Positions 36,114 through 45,063 of a stretch of DNA of 64,000 nucleotides are shown here, piece by piece. The first letter of the stretch is position 1, and every line of letters starts with the position of its first letter. The notes below the pieces were generated by a model. The model made no database searches. It was not told where the DNA came from and saw nothing but the letters and a program-made list of their open reading frames with translations. This stretch comes from CAWBAT01 sp963810905 (GTDB taxonomy: Bacteria; Acidobacteriota; Terriglobia; Versatilivoradales; Versatilivoraceae). A program made the position numbers and the translations under genes. The DNA lies in the NCBI GenBank assembly GCA_963810905.1, contig CAWEPG010000007.1, forward strand, positions 65,824 through 129,823, read 5' to 3'.

Positions 36114-37581
36114 CTAAATGATAATGCCCGCAATCGTAGCGGACAAAAAATTCGCGATCGTGCCAGCGATCATGGCTTTCAGGCCAAGGGAAGCCAGATC
36201 ATGTCGCCGGGAGGGGGCCAAAGCGCCAATCCCTCCGACTTGAATGGCAATGGATCCAAAATTTGCAAAACCACACAAAGCGAAGGTGGAAATGACAAAC
36301 GATCGGTGGTCGAGGGTGTTCGAGATTTCCCCCAGCCTTAAAAAGGAAACGAACTCATTGAGAACCATCCTTGTTCCAAGCAAATTACCGACCTGAATGG
36401 AATCTTTCCAACTCACCCCCATCAGCCATGCCATGGGGCTGAAGAATGCGCCAAGAATTTGCTGCACGTTGTGTGGTACGAAGCGGGCGGTTTCACCGAG
36501 GAGCATCAGCCCACCTCGAGTGACTGGACTGCAGATTTTCCAATGCATGATGAATCCCGCCAAAAATCCCGTTTGCGAGCGCCACCAGGGCGATAAAAGC
36601 AATGAGCATGGCCCCAACATTCAAAGATAGTTGCAACCCTTCTGAGGCCCCTCGGGCAGCGGCATCAATGAGATTGACATCCGACGAGGGAATTTCAATC
36701 TTCGTTCCTCCTTTGGTCCGTGGCGTTTCAGTCTCTGGAACAATGATTTTCGATATCATGATGGCTCCCGGAGCGGTCATGACCACGGCAGTCAATAAAT
36801 GCACCACATCGACGTGGGCAACGAGAACGTATGCCGCCATGATGGCACCTGAAACATGGGCCATTCCCGCCGTCATGATCGTCATAAGCTCCGACCGGGT
36901 CATCTCAGCAATGAAGGGACGAATGGTCAGAGGGGCTTCGGCTTGGCCCATGAAGATGCTGGCTGCGACTGAGACAGACTCTGCTCCGCTGATTGACATC
37001 CACCGAGACATGATCGTGGCAACCTTTTGAACCAGCAGTTGCATGATCCCCAAGTAATAGAGAATAGCAAATATGGATGCGACGAAGATAATCGTTGGTA
37101 AAACTTGAAAACCAAAAATAAACCCTAAGCTTCTTTCGCCAGTTTCAATGGCCAGCGGGCCGAATATAAATTTCGCTCCTTCTGCAGAATAGGCGATCAG
37201 AAGGTTTACGACATTTCGCATCAGGGAAAAGAAGCCCAAAACGAGATTGAATTTGAGAATCACGAAGATCCCTTGGAAGCGAATCAGACTCCACAGAAGG
37301 CGAAGCCATCCGGCAGTTGGTTGGAAAAGCCAACGCGACAGAGCTTGGATAAGAATGATTTGCAGGACGATGAGGATAAGACTTGTCCGCAGCCTCATCG
37401 GCAACCAATCAAAATAATGGCTCAACCAATCGCCTTTAAGAACAATGACAGCCAGCACAAATTGCAATGCGGATCCCAACCAGACGATTTTCCAACGAAT
37501 GGCTTTTCGATTGGACGATAGGGCCACTGCCATGCCGAGGAGGACTAACAGGCCAAGTATTCCTTGGTAGCGTGCCATCAT
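36114..37581 (-). pseudogene. nupC: NupC-type nucleoside permease, one frameshift as sequenced
   Basis: Two overlapping reading frames (37581-36493 and 36620-36114) join into one ~488-aa concentrative nucleoside transporter. The first supplies the N-terminal helices, the gate domain GQAEAPLTIRPFIAEMTRSE and MLIAFIALVALANGIFGGIH. The second continues with ILGAFFSPMAWLMGVSW, MVLNEFVSFLRLG and FALCGFANFGSIAIQVGGIG, the conserved C-terminal NupC signatures. The break lies about 36510-36560 in the loop after the ANG motif. All conserved motifs survive, so a single-base sequencing error or a very recent mutation is likely. Confidence 0.85.
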
Positions 37582-37732
37582 TGTCTCGAAAGGAGAACCA
37601 TTGGGATAGTGGGGATCGTCCCGTGGGTGCTCGCCGGCTCTTTGGGAGGAGGCGTCACGGACGAATCGTCAAGTCGAAAACATTCGTAACGGGCGACTCT
37701 CTTCGGATTGTCACCAAACGGACACTCGCTCG

Positions 37733-38140
37733 TCAAACGGTCTTCTCGTGCACGTTGTCTTTAATGTAACGGATAATCTGATCAGTCGAGGTGCCAGGAG
37801 GAAATATTTCGGAGATTCCACAAGACTTGAGGGTTGGAATATCCTGAGTCGGAATGATCCCGCCCGCAACGACCAGGATGTCATGAACCCCTTTCTCGCC
37901 AAGCAGCTGCATCACTCTTGGCAATATGGAATTATGAGCGCCTGAGAGGATCGACAGTCCAATACAGTCCACGTCTTCCTGGAGCGCGGCATTGACGATT
38001 TGTTCCGGAGTTTGACGCAAGCCCGTATAGATGACCTCGATGCCGGAGTCACGCAGGGCACGGGCAATGATCTTGGCTCCCCGGTCATGGCCATCTAATC
38101 CGGGCTTCGCAACGAGTACTCGTATTCTTTTTTCGCTCAT
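37733..38140 (-). CDS. methylmalonyl-CoA mutase, B12-binding subunit
   Basis: This 135-aa protein is the separate cobalamin-binding domain. The base-off ligand motif DxHxxG is in VLVAKPGLDGHDRGAKII, followed by IGLSILSGAHNSILPRV and VVAGGIIPTQDIP. It pairs with the large subunit immediately upstream to isomerise (R)-methylmalonyl-CoA and succinyl-CoA. Its start overlaps the large subunit stop by one base (TGATG). The two-gene form matches the archaeal-type split mutase. Confidence 0.93.
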   Translation of the reverse strand: MSEKRIRVLVAKPGLDGHDRGAKIIARALRDSGIEVIYTGLRQTPEQIVNAALQEDVDCIGLSILSGAHNSILPRVMQLLGEKGVHDILVVAGGIIPTQDIPTLKSCGISEIFPPGTSTDQIIRYIKDNVHEKTV

Positions 38141-39948
38141 CAGAAAACAGGCTCCATGTAGGCCCCAAAAACGGAGCGTAAGACATCACAAATCTCGCCC
38201 AAGGTGGCATATTCCCGGACACACTGAATGAAATGAGGCATCAGATTCTCTGTGCCGGAAGCCGCTTGACGCAGGGCGCGCAGGTTTGAGTGGACACGGG
38301 CCTGGCTGCGACTCGACCGGATTTCTCGCAAGCGATTGACTTGCCGATCTGCGACTTGCGAGTCGATGGTGAGAGTTTCTATGGGATTCGCGTCTTCCGT
38401 GACAAAAGCATTGACCCCGATGACGATTTTCTCTTTGTTTTCGACGGCTTTTTGATATTGGTAGGCAGCCTCCTGAATTTCTTTTTGGGGAAAGCCAGAC
38501 TCAATAGCTGCAATCATGCCGCCCATGGCATCAATTTTATCAAAATACTCCCAGCAACCCTTCTCTAATTCAAGGGTCAGTTTTTCTACAAAATAAGACC
38601 CAGCTAAGGGATCGATGACATTGGGGATTCCGCTTTCGTGGGCGAGTACCTGCTGTGTCCGCATCGCTATGGTGACAGCCGATTCTGTTGGCAAGGCGTA
38701 TGTTTCGTCCATTGAATTGGTGTGGAGCGACTGGGTTCCCCCGAGAACCCCAGCCAGCGCCTGAATGGTGGTTCGAATGATATTATTGTGAGGTTGCTGA
38801 GCAGTCAGGGCACATCCAGCTGTTTGAGTGTGAAAACGGAGAATCCAGGAACGAGGATCCTGCGCGTTAAAACGCTTTCGCATGAGCTGATACCAGACCT
38901 TTCGAGCTGCGCGGTACTTCGCTGCTTCCTCAAAAAGGTCATTGTGTGCGTTAAAGAAAAAGGAAAGCCGAGGGGCAAATTGATCCACCTGCAAGCCCGT
39001 TTTGATGGCCGCCTCAACATACTCAACGCCATCCCGGAGAGTAAAAGCCAATTCCTGCAATGCCGTGGATCCGGCTTCGCGGATATGATAGCCACTGATG
39101 GAAATGGTATTCCATCTTGGAACGTTTTCGGCTCCAAATCGAATGGTGTCCGTGATGAGCCGCATCGAAGGGGTGGGCGGGAAAATCCAGGTTTTTTGGG
39201 CAATGTATTCTTTGAGGATGTCGTTTTGAATGGTGCCAGAAATCTTTCTGAAATCGAACCCGCATTTTTGCGCATTTACGAGAAACATCGCCCAAATGAT
39301 GGCAGCAGGTGCGTTGATCGTCATCGAGGTGGTTGTCTTCTCCACGTCAATTCCGCGGAAGAGCGTTTCCATATCCGCTAAAGAATCCATAGCCACGCCG
39401 CATCTTCCGACTTCACCGAGCGACAAGGGATGGTCCGAATCATGACCCATTAAAGTAGGCAGATGGAATGCAACGGAAAGTCCGGACTGCCCTTGAGACA
39501 GGAGATAATGAAATCGCTGGTTCGTGTCTTCAGCGGTTCCAAATCCGCTGAATTGCCGGATCGTCCAAAGCTTCCCGCGATACATTTCTGGATAGATCCC
39601 GCGAGTGTAAGGAGGAGAGCCCGGGTTTCCGAGGTCCCGCTGATCCTCAAACCCTTTTAAATCTTCCGTAGAATAGAGCGGCTGGATCGGTGTCCCAGAG
39701 AGCGAAGTAACTATTTGCTGACGCGCAGGAGTTCTGAGTGGAAAAGGGGAAAGAGGGTCCTTTTTTTGCGGGTTTGAGCCAGCTTCATCCGTGTTGGTTG
39801 AATCCACTGCGAACTTGTCCAATCCCACCTCTGTCAGTGTGTTCCAAGGAAAGGCATTGCAAATCGAAATTCTAAAGGAGCCGCTACAGGCTGTCAAACG
39901 AATGATTTGCTTCCCCGTCCCAAACGTCTGAATCTTTCGTTGACTCAA
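38140..39948 (-). CDS. methylmalonyl-CoA mutase, large (substrate-binding) subunit
   Basis: This protein (602 aa as called) is the TIM-barrel subunit. Family motifs include TRGIYPEMYRGKLWTIRQFS, GLSVAFHLPTLMGHDSDHP, KISGTIQNDILKEYIAQKTW, SISGYHIREAGSTALQE and TAGCALTAQQPHNNIIRTT. The first ~60 residues have no family resemblance. In-frame TTG and GTG codons near 39800, one behind AGAGGTGGGA, may be the real start and would give a family length of ~550. The pair allows propionate or branched-chain/odd-chain catabolism. Confidence 0.92.
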   Translation of the reverse strand: MSQRKIQTFGTGKQIIRLTACSGSFRISICNAFPWNTLTEVGLDKFAVDSTNTDEAGSNPQKKDPLSPFPLRTPARQQIVTSLSGTPIQPLYSTEDLKGFEDQRDLGNPGSPPYTRGIYPEMYRGKLWTIRQFSGFGTAEDTNQRFHYLLSQGQSGLSVAFHLPTLMGHDSDHPLSLGEVGRCGVAMDSLADMETLFRGIDVEKTTTSMTINAPAAIIWAMFLVNAQKCGFDFRKISGTIQNDILKEYIAQKTWIFPPTPSMRLITDTIRFGAENVPRWNTISISGYHIREAGSTALQELAFTLRDGVEYVEAAIKTGLQVDQFAPRLSFFFNAHNDLFEEAAKYRAARKVWYQLMRKRFNAQDPRSWILRFHTQTAGCALTAQQPHNNIIRTTIQALAGVLGGTQSLHTNSMDETYALPTESAVTIAMRTQQVLAHESGIPNVIDPLAGSYFVEKLTLELEKGCWEYFDKIDAMGGMIAAIESGFPQKEIQEAAYQYQKAVENKEKIVIGVNAFVTEDANPIETLTIDSQVADRQVNRLREIRSSRSQARVHSNLRALRQAASGTENLMPHFIQCVREYATLGEICDVLRSVFGAYMEPVF

Positions 39949-40144
39949 TGGGCGCTTGGTCCGAGGTCAAAAGGTTTCAGTACCAATATGCCCCTCACGC
40001 TTGATCAAAATACCAAAGGGTGAAGCCGGTGTGCGAAAGCATACGCAACTCTTCAATGAGCTAGGCTGCTCCGGTATACTATGTGGCATGCATCCCCTTT
40101 GAGTCGTCATGGGATTGCACACCCCAATGCACGCGGAGACGAAG

Positions 40145-40594
40145 ATGAGAGCCGTCATACAGCGAGTGCTTGAAGCGCGAGTGGAAGTGAAAGGAATAAC
40201 CATTGGTTCCATCGGGAATGGACTGCTGATTTACCTGGGCATCAGTGTGAACGACCATGTAGCCGACGCCGATTTTCTCGTTGAGAAGATTCTGGGGTTA
40301 CGCGTATTTGAAGATGGCAATGGTAAAATGAATCATTCGGTGATGGAGCAAGGAAAAGAAATTTTGGTGGTTTCTCAATTCACTCTTTATGGAGATTGTC
40401 GAAAAGGCCGAAGGCCTTCGTTTACAGAGGCCGCGACTCCGGCAGACGCCAAAATTCTCTACGAGTTTTTTGTGGACCGATGTGCGGTAAGTTCTCTGGT
40501 TGTCAAGACGGGCGTTTTTCAGGAAATGATGAGGGTGCACTCAGTAAATGACGGACCCGTTACGTTGTTGCTGGATAGTGGAAAGTCATTTTAA
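40145..40594 (+). CDS. dtd: D-aminoacyl-tRNA deacylase
   Basis: This 149-aa enzyme hydrolyses D-amino acids from mischarged tRNA, a proofreading step. The motifs are RAVIQRVLEARVEV at the start, the catalytic SQFTLYGDCRKGRRPSF and, in place of the common NGPVT, NDGPVTLLLDS, with Gly-Pro intact for the cross-subunit D-specific pocket. I chose ATG 40145 because GGAG lies six bases upstream and the length fits; the frame is open from 40109. Confidence 0.93.
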   Translation: MRAVIQRVLEARVEVKGITIGSIGNGLLIYLGISVNDHVADADFLVEKILGLRVFEDGNGKMNHSVMEQGKEILVVSQFTLYGDCRKGRRPSFTEAATPADAKILYEFFVDRCAVSSLVVKTGVFQEMMRVHSVNDGPVTLLLDSGKSF

Positions 40595-40634
40595 GCATGG
40601 TTTCTTAAAGCCGAGGAAAGTTCCAGAATCCCCG

Positions 40635-40838
40635 CTATTTATATCCTTCCAAAGTACCCTTGTCTTTGTAATACTTTCCTGCATCCGTGAGATCTTTCGA
40701 ACCATACTTTACGTGGCAGAATGTACAGGATTTACCCGTCTTTTTTGCATCCGCTGGCTTCGAATAATTTAAAGTGGAAAAAGAAACGATCACCGAAGCA
40801 ATAGAGAAGATCACAATAACAAGCTTTGTAAATCTCAA
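40635..40838 (-). CDS. very small monohaem c-type protein (CxxCH)
   Basis: This 67-aa protein has a signal peptide or anchor (KLVIVIFSIASVIVSFS) and one haem-c site, SCTFCHVKYG, followed by a conserved-looking LTDAGKYYKDKGTLEGYK tail. The mature part is only ~40 residues, shorter than class I cytochromes. A Met axial ligand is not visible. It is convergent with dtd. Role could be electron transfer or redox sensing; neither is shown. Confidence 0.65.
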   Translation of the reverse strand: MRFTKLVIVIFSIASVIVSFSTLNYSKPADAKKTGKSCTFCHVKYGSKDLTDAGKYYKDKGTLEGYK

Positions 40839-41118
40839 TTGTCAGGCCCTCCTCTGTTGAACTGTCCCTCGCTGGATTAGATTAATCTAGACCAAGTAGA
40901 GTTGTATTGCAACTTCTTGAATTCCTCGACGGTCGGGAGTTTGCCTTTGCAAGTCCTTAGATTGCATCAAGTAAGCTGGCTGAATAAGGATAAGCAGCCA
41001 AGCGGCTATCCCCATCATCCAATCTGCTTAGAAGTTGAGGATGATTGTGTTTTGGCCAGAATCCGGACGGTCTGCTGGCCTTGGATGCAATCTTGGAAAT
41101 TGTTTAAGAAAGAGTAAT
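40839..41118. other. intergenic region, no gene recognised
   Basis: This 280-base spacer lies between the divergent small cytochrome and AAA+ genes. It should carry both promoters. I see no RNA gene or hairpin worth naming. Confidence 0.35.
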
Positions 41119-41220
41119 ATGGATATTAAAGTAATTGCTCCGAACACCGATAATTCAGTTGAATTTGATCCAACGAATGGCATAAGGCCACTTGAAGCAA
41201 CTCTTCAAGCGAGGGATTAA
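41119..41220 (+). CDS. possible 33-residue peptide upstream of the AAA+ ATPase
   Basis: ATG 41119 follows AAAGAG at about four bases and opens a 33-codon frame ending three bases before the ATPase start. The product MDIKVIAPNTDNSVEFDPTN and following residues is acidic-polar and soluble. Close spacing suggests translational coupling. A longer frame from 41035 exists but looks non-coding at its start. It may be a leader, a ClpS-like or substrate-like peptide, or chance. Confidence 0.3.
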   Translation: MDIKVIAPNTDNSVEFDPTNGIRPLEATLQARD

Positions 41221-41223
41221 AAG

Positions 41224-42402
41224 ATGAGTGAGCCAATTTTATTAGATCCGACAGTCAAAAGTTTTGAAGCACAGGATTTCGAAGACAAGCTCTTCGGCAA
41301 GGTCGTTGGCCAGGAAAGAGCCGTTCGTCGCCTTTCGGCGCTTTACCAGATTTATCTTTCGGGAATGGCTTCCCCTGGTCGCCCCATCGGGAATTTACTT
41401 TTTCTTGGGCCGACAGGATCTGGGAAAACGAGGGTTGTCGAAGCTGCCGCCGAGATTCTCTTTGGAGATTCCAAAGCCGTCATCAAGATTGACTGTGCGG
41501 AGTTTCAACATAGTCATGAAATCGCGAAGCTGATTGGCTCTCCCCCGGGTTATCTGGGACATCGTGAGACCCCTCCGTTGCTTACCCAGGAAGCCATTGA
41601 TCAATTCCACACAGATAGACTGAAGCTGACTTTTCTTCTTTTCGATGAAATCGAAAAAGCGAACGACGCCTTATGGCAACTTCTCTTAGGTGTTTTAGAC
41701 AAGGCAACACTTACCCTGGGAGATAATCGGCGCGTCGATCTGAGCAAGACGATTGTCATCCTGACCAGCAATCTTGGAGCAGCAGAAATGGGAGAATTTA
41801 TTTCTGGTGGACTGGGATTCGCCCCACCCTCTGTTGCCAATACGCAGGAAAGTGAGCTCGATAAGAAGATCTACAGGACGGCCGTTGAAGCCTCCAAGAG
41901 GAAATTTTCGCCTGAATTCATGAACCGAATCGATAAGGTCGTAGTCTTCAACACGCTGCAGAGTAATCAGCTCAAGAAAGTATTGGAAATTGAAATGATG
42001 ATGGTCCAGGAGAGGATTCTCAACGCCAGAGGGGAAGGGAAGTTCATCTTCAAATGCTCGCAGAATGCGAAAGATTTTCTGCTGAGCGAGGGGACCGATT
42101 TGAAATATGGGGCTCGGCACTTGAAACGAGCTCTGGAAAGATATCTGGTCTACCCATTATCAAATCTGGTTGCTACAAGCCAGGTTTCCTTAGGAGATCT
42201 CGTCAGAGTGGACTTCGACCAGGAGAAGGGGAAGCTGGTGTTCTCAAAAGAGGAGCATGGCGGAATCCTTCAGAATTGGGATAACGCTGACCAGACCGCC
42301 ATCTTCGACGAAATTTTTAGCAAGAATGCCTCCGCGACGAAAGATTCCCGGGTAGACACCAAGGGGGCCAGGCCTTCGGTAGCCAAAGAGCGCCGGGGGT
42401 AA
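41224..42402 (+). CDS. single-module Clp/Hsp100-type AAA+ ATPase
   Basis: This 392-aa protein resembles only the second AAA+ module of ClpB/ClpA plus its D2-small domain. Walker A GPTGSGKTRVVEAA, pore-loop GYLGHRETP (the aromatic Tyr retained), Walker B FLLFDEIEKAND, sensor-1 VILTSNLG, arginine-finger region FMNRIDKVVVF and sensor-2 GARHLKRALE are all present. It lacks an N-domain, a first AAA+ module and a ClpX zinc finger, and ends in a ~65-residue polar tail. No IGF/LGF-type ClpP loop is evident. It could be an unfoldase or remodeller for a specific partner. Confidence 0.8.
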   Translation: MSEPILLDPTVKSFEAQDFEDKLFGKVVGQERAVRRLSALYQIYLSGMASPGRPIGNLLFLGPTGSGKTRVVEAAAEILFGDSKAVIKIDCAEFQHSHEIAKLIGSPPGYLGHRETPPLLTQEAIDQFHTDRLKLTFLLFDEIEKANDALWQLLLGVLDKATLTLGDNRRVDLSKTIVILTSNLGAAEMGEFISGGLGFAPPSVANTQESELDKKIYRTAVEASKRKFSPEFMNRIDKVVVFNTLQSNQLKKVLEIEMMMVQERILNARGEGKFIFKCSQNAKDFLLSEGTDLKYGARHLKRALERYLVYPLSNLVATSQVSLGDLVRVDFDQEKGKLVFSKEEHGGILQNWDNADQTAIFDEIFSKNASATKDSRVDTKGARPSVAKERRG

Positions 42403-42461
42403 GCGGTCTCCTTTGAACTCGGCTTCGGCCACACCTGGCGGAGCTGATCGTCTTGCCTCCT

Positions 42462-43439
42462 TTATCCGGTTTGGTTTACCACCAGCTTCATCCCCAATTT
42501 ATGCAGAAGCCGCTGATCCCTTTCCATTTCAGGATTCGGCGTCGTGAGCAGCTTGTCGCCCATGAAAATGGAATTGGCTCCGACCAAGAAGCAGAGTGCC
42601 TGAGCTTCTTCGGACAGCGAAAGCCTACCAGCACTTAATCTTACTTTGGCTTGTGGCATCAGGATTCTAGCCGTTCCGATCATTCGAACCAATTCTAACC
42701 AATCGAGATTATCTTGTTTTTCCAGCGGTGTCCCTTCGACCTTCACCAGCAAGTTGATCGGAACGCTTTCCGGATGAGGGGACTGGCTTGCCAGCTGTGC
42801 TAGTAAACCACTACGGTCCTTCCGATCCTCTCCCATACCAATGATCCCGCCGCAGCAAACTGAGATTCCAGCACTCCGGACATAGTCCAAAGTTTCCAGC
42901 CGATCTTGGTAAGTTCGTGTGGTGATGATTTTGCCGTAAAATTCCGGCGAAGTGTCCAAGTTGTGATTATATGCAGTTAAGCCAGCATCTGCGAGTTGCT
43001 CGGCTTGCTCTCGAGACAACATGCCCAGCGTACAACAGGCTTCCATCCCAAGTTGGCGAACCCCACGCACCATTTGAAGCACTTTCTCGAATTCAATGCC
43101 TTTCGGGATACTTCGCCACGCTGCCCCCATACAGAAGCGCGTGGCTCCTTGACTGACGGCTTCGCGTGCGCACTGCAGTGTCTCGTCTACGCTCAAAAGC
43201 GGTCTTCGATCCAAGTCTGTTTCATAGTGAGATGATTGCGGGCAGTATCCACAGTCCTCGGGGCAACCGCCTGTTTTGATACTCAAAAGGATGCAGCCTT
43301 GAATCGTATTCGGGTCGTGAAACTCACGATGGATGGTTTGGGCACGGAATGAAAGATCGGGCAAAGGCAACTCATAAATGGTGAGAATCTCTTCCACTCG
43401 CCAATCATGTCGAATTTTAGCGCTGGTTTGGGTGTGCAT
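42462..43439 (-). CDS. bioB: biotin synthase
   Basis: This 325-aa radical SAM enzyme makes biotin from dethiobiotin. The radical SAM cluster is in GGCPEDCGYCPQSSHYETD (CxxxCxxC). Further motifs are ACCTLGMLSREQAEQL, GLTAYNHNLDTSPEFYGKII, CCGGIIGMGE and the C-terminal NSIFMGDKLLTT, with the Arg of KVRLSAGR. No other bio gene is adjacent. Biotin is needed by propionyl-CoA carboxylase, which would feed the mutase encoded 2.3 kb away, although that carboxylase is not in the window. Confidence 0.95.
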   Translation of the reverse strand: MHTQTSAKIRHDWRVEEILTIYELPLPDLSFRAQTIHREFHDPNTIQGCILLSIKTGGCPEDCGYCPQSSHYETDLDRRPLLSVDETLQCAREAVSQGATRFCMGAAWRSIPKGIEFEKVLQMVRGVRQLGMEACCTLGMLSREQAEQLADAGLTAYNHNLDTSPEFYGKIITTRTYQDRLETLDYVRSAGISVCCGGIIGMGEDRKDRSGLLAQLASQSPHPESVPINLLVKVEGTPLEKQDNLDWLELVRMIGTARILMPQAKVRLSAGRLSLSEEAQALCFLVGANSIFMGDKLLTTPNPEMERDQRLLHKLGMKLVVNQTG

Positions 43440-43726
43440 ACATGCGGTCCTAAAGCTGTTTTAATCTTAAATGTCGGGATTCCATGTGCCCGCAGGGTGT
43501 GAGAAGATACCACGTTCATTCAATGCCCGCAACTTGAAGCCCCACGGGGCCCGTAAATGATCCATTATTCATCTGGTGATGAAATTGGGTTCGTGATCTG
43601 GGTAGCCCTTGCGGAATCAGCCTGAACCCGGATAATTTTACGTACATTCGCACTCGAAAGGTTATCATGAGCCGAGTCCGTTTCTAAAGAGAAGATCACG
43701 AAGGGCTGATGTGCAAGGAGGCAAGA
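43440..43726. other. intergenic region between bioB and the UroD-like gene
   Basis: This 287-base divergent spacer carries AAGGAGG at 43714-43720, the ribosome site for the next gene. I see no recognisable BirA operator or riboswitch in it. Confidence 0.35.
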
Positions 43727-44752
43727 ATGGATAGTCGTGAACGGGTAAAACGTGCCATCAGATTTCAGAAGCCGGATCGTGTTCCAATTTCGCACGCGGT
43801 TTTGCCTGCAGCCCAGTTGAAGTATGGACAAGCGTTGAGCGAGATTCTGATGGAATTTCGCGAGGATTTTGGATGGAACTACATGAAGGATCTCCCCTTG
43901 GAAAAGTTCCCAGCCTGCTACAAGCAGGGTCGCCACAAGGATGACTTTGGGACGTTGTGGCAGGTGGAATGGATGGGAGTTTGCGGGATTCCTGTCGAAT
44001 TCCCGATCCCGGATCTAAGTCGCTATGATGCATTCGTCTGGCCTGAGGATTTCACTGCGGGACCTCCCTCAGGACGACAGTACAGCGGACATATGTGTGG
44101 ATTCGATGACCGCTGGTATGCGCGTGGCGCCTGGATCACCTATTTTGAACAACTCCAGCAATTGCGAGGCATGGAGAGTTTCATGATGGATGTTGCCACC
44201 GAAAGCCAGGAGTTCTACCGCCTGCTGGATGACTTGCTGGCTTTTAATCTGCGGTGGATCGATCAATGGACCAAACTGGAATACGAGGGACTGCACTTTG
44301 CGGATGATTGGGGAGGTCAGCATACCCTCCTCATTCATCCTCAACAGTGGCGACGAATATTCAAACCCCGGTATGCAGAGATGTTTAAACGCACACATGA
44401 TGCCGGGATGGATGTTTGGTACCACACAGACGGGCGCATCAACGACATTTTTGGGGATCTCATTGAAATCGGTGTGGATGTGATTAATTGTCAGGTTGCG
44501 GTTGTTGGACCCGAATGGATCGCTGCAAATGTCCGGGGTAAACTGGCCTTTCGTACCGATATTGACCGCCAAAAAGTTCTTCCGTTCGCTTCGCCCGCCG
44601 AGGTCAAAGAGGAGGTGCATCGGACTTTCGAAGTCTGTGGGACGCCCGCTGGAGGACTTATCGCGTGCGGGGAAGTTGGCCCGGATGTCCCGTTAGAGAA
44701 CATCCGTGCTATGTACAGTGCTTTCCGGGAGTACTCTCGAAGAGGCAATTGA
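43727..44752 (+). CDS. uroporphyrinogen-decarboxylase-like protein
   Basis: This 341-aa protein has the UroD/MtaA TIM-barrel pattern: RERVKRAIRFQKPDRVPI at the start, a central FADDWGGQHTLLIHPQQWR, WYHTDGRINDIFGDLIEIGV and NCQVAVVGPEWIAANVRGKL. These are features of the family branch that includes corrinoid methyltransferases and uncharacterised enzymes. True HemE motifs are absent, so haem synthesis is unlikely. ATG 43727 has AAGGAGG six bases upstream; an ATG at 43709 does not. Substrate is unknown. Confidence 0.75.
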   Translation: MDSRERVKRAIRFQKPDRVPISHAVLPAAQLKYGQALSEILMEFREDFGWNYMKDLPLEKFPACYKQGRHKDDFGTLWQVEWMGVCGIPVEFPIPDLSRYDAFVWPEDFTAGPPSGRQYSGHMCGFDDRWYARGAWITYFEQLQQLRGMESFMMDVATESQEFYRLLDDLLAFNLRWIDQWTKLEYEGLHFADDWGGQHTLLIHPQQWRRIFKPRYAEMFKRTHDAGMDVWYHTDGRINDIFGDLIEIGVDVINCQVAVVGPEWIAANVRGKLAFRTDIDRQKVLPFASPAEVKEEVHRTFEVCGTPAGGLIACGEVGPDVPLENIRAMYSAFREYSRRGN

Positions 44753-44781
44753 TCCACTTACCTATATTTTTGTTCGAACCG

Positions 44782-44810
44782 CCACGGCCAGCAATTAAGG
44801 CTGGCCATGG
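44782..44810. repeat. inverted repeat (hairpin) after the UroD-like gene
   Basis: CCACGGCCAGC and GCTGGCCATGG face each other around a 7-base AATTAAG loop, giving 11 positions with one mismatch. No T-run follows on either strand, so it is a weak terminator candidate or a mobile-repeat remnant between the UroD-like gene and the Ig-like fragment. Confidence 0.45.
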
Positions 44811-44822
44811 TGAGTCAGCAAT

Positions 44823-45056
44823 CTACTGAACAACTAAACTGACGCCAGTTGAATGATTAAGGCTGCCACTTGTGCCTGTGATCGTAAGAGGACTGGTACC
44901 TGTTGGAGTATTTCTGTTGGTCTTGATTGTGAGCGTCGAGCTATTGCCGCTACCTGACACAGAATTTGGACTGAAGCTACCAGAGCTTCTCGACGGGAGT
45001 CCACTGACTTTCAGACTGACGTTGCCCGAAAATCCATACATCCGGGTTATGGTCAC
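44823..45056 (-). pseudogene. orphan C-terminal Ig-like repeat fragment
   Basis: The 77-residue frame reads as one Ig-like beta repeat (GFSGNVSLKVSGLP, SPNSVSGSGNSSTLTIKT, TSPLTITGTSGSLNHSTG) of the kind repeated in large secreted acidobacterial adhesins. Immediately upstream, an in-phase stop (TGA near 45066) cuts off the preceding part of the repeat, and no signal peptide exists. It is most likely the surviving end of a deleted large gene. Confidence 0.5.
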
Positions 45057-45063
45057 CGTGTAG

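Noticed and set aside
38722..39381. 219-codon plus-strand frame opposite the mutase large subunit
   Set aside because: It lies fully antisense to a strongly conserved gene; its composition is that of an antisense shadow.
44782..44810. Rho-independent terminator after the UroD-like gene
   Set aside because: The stem is good but no T-run follows on either strand, so I list it only as an inverted repeat.
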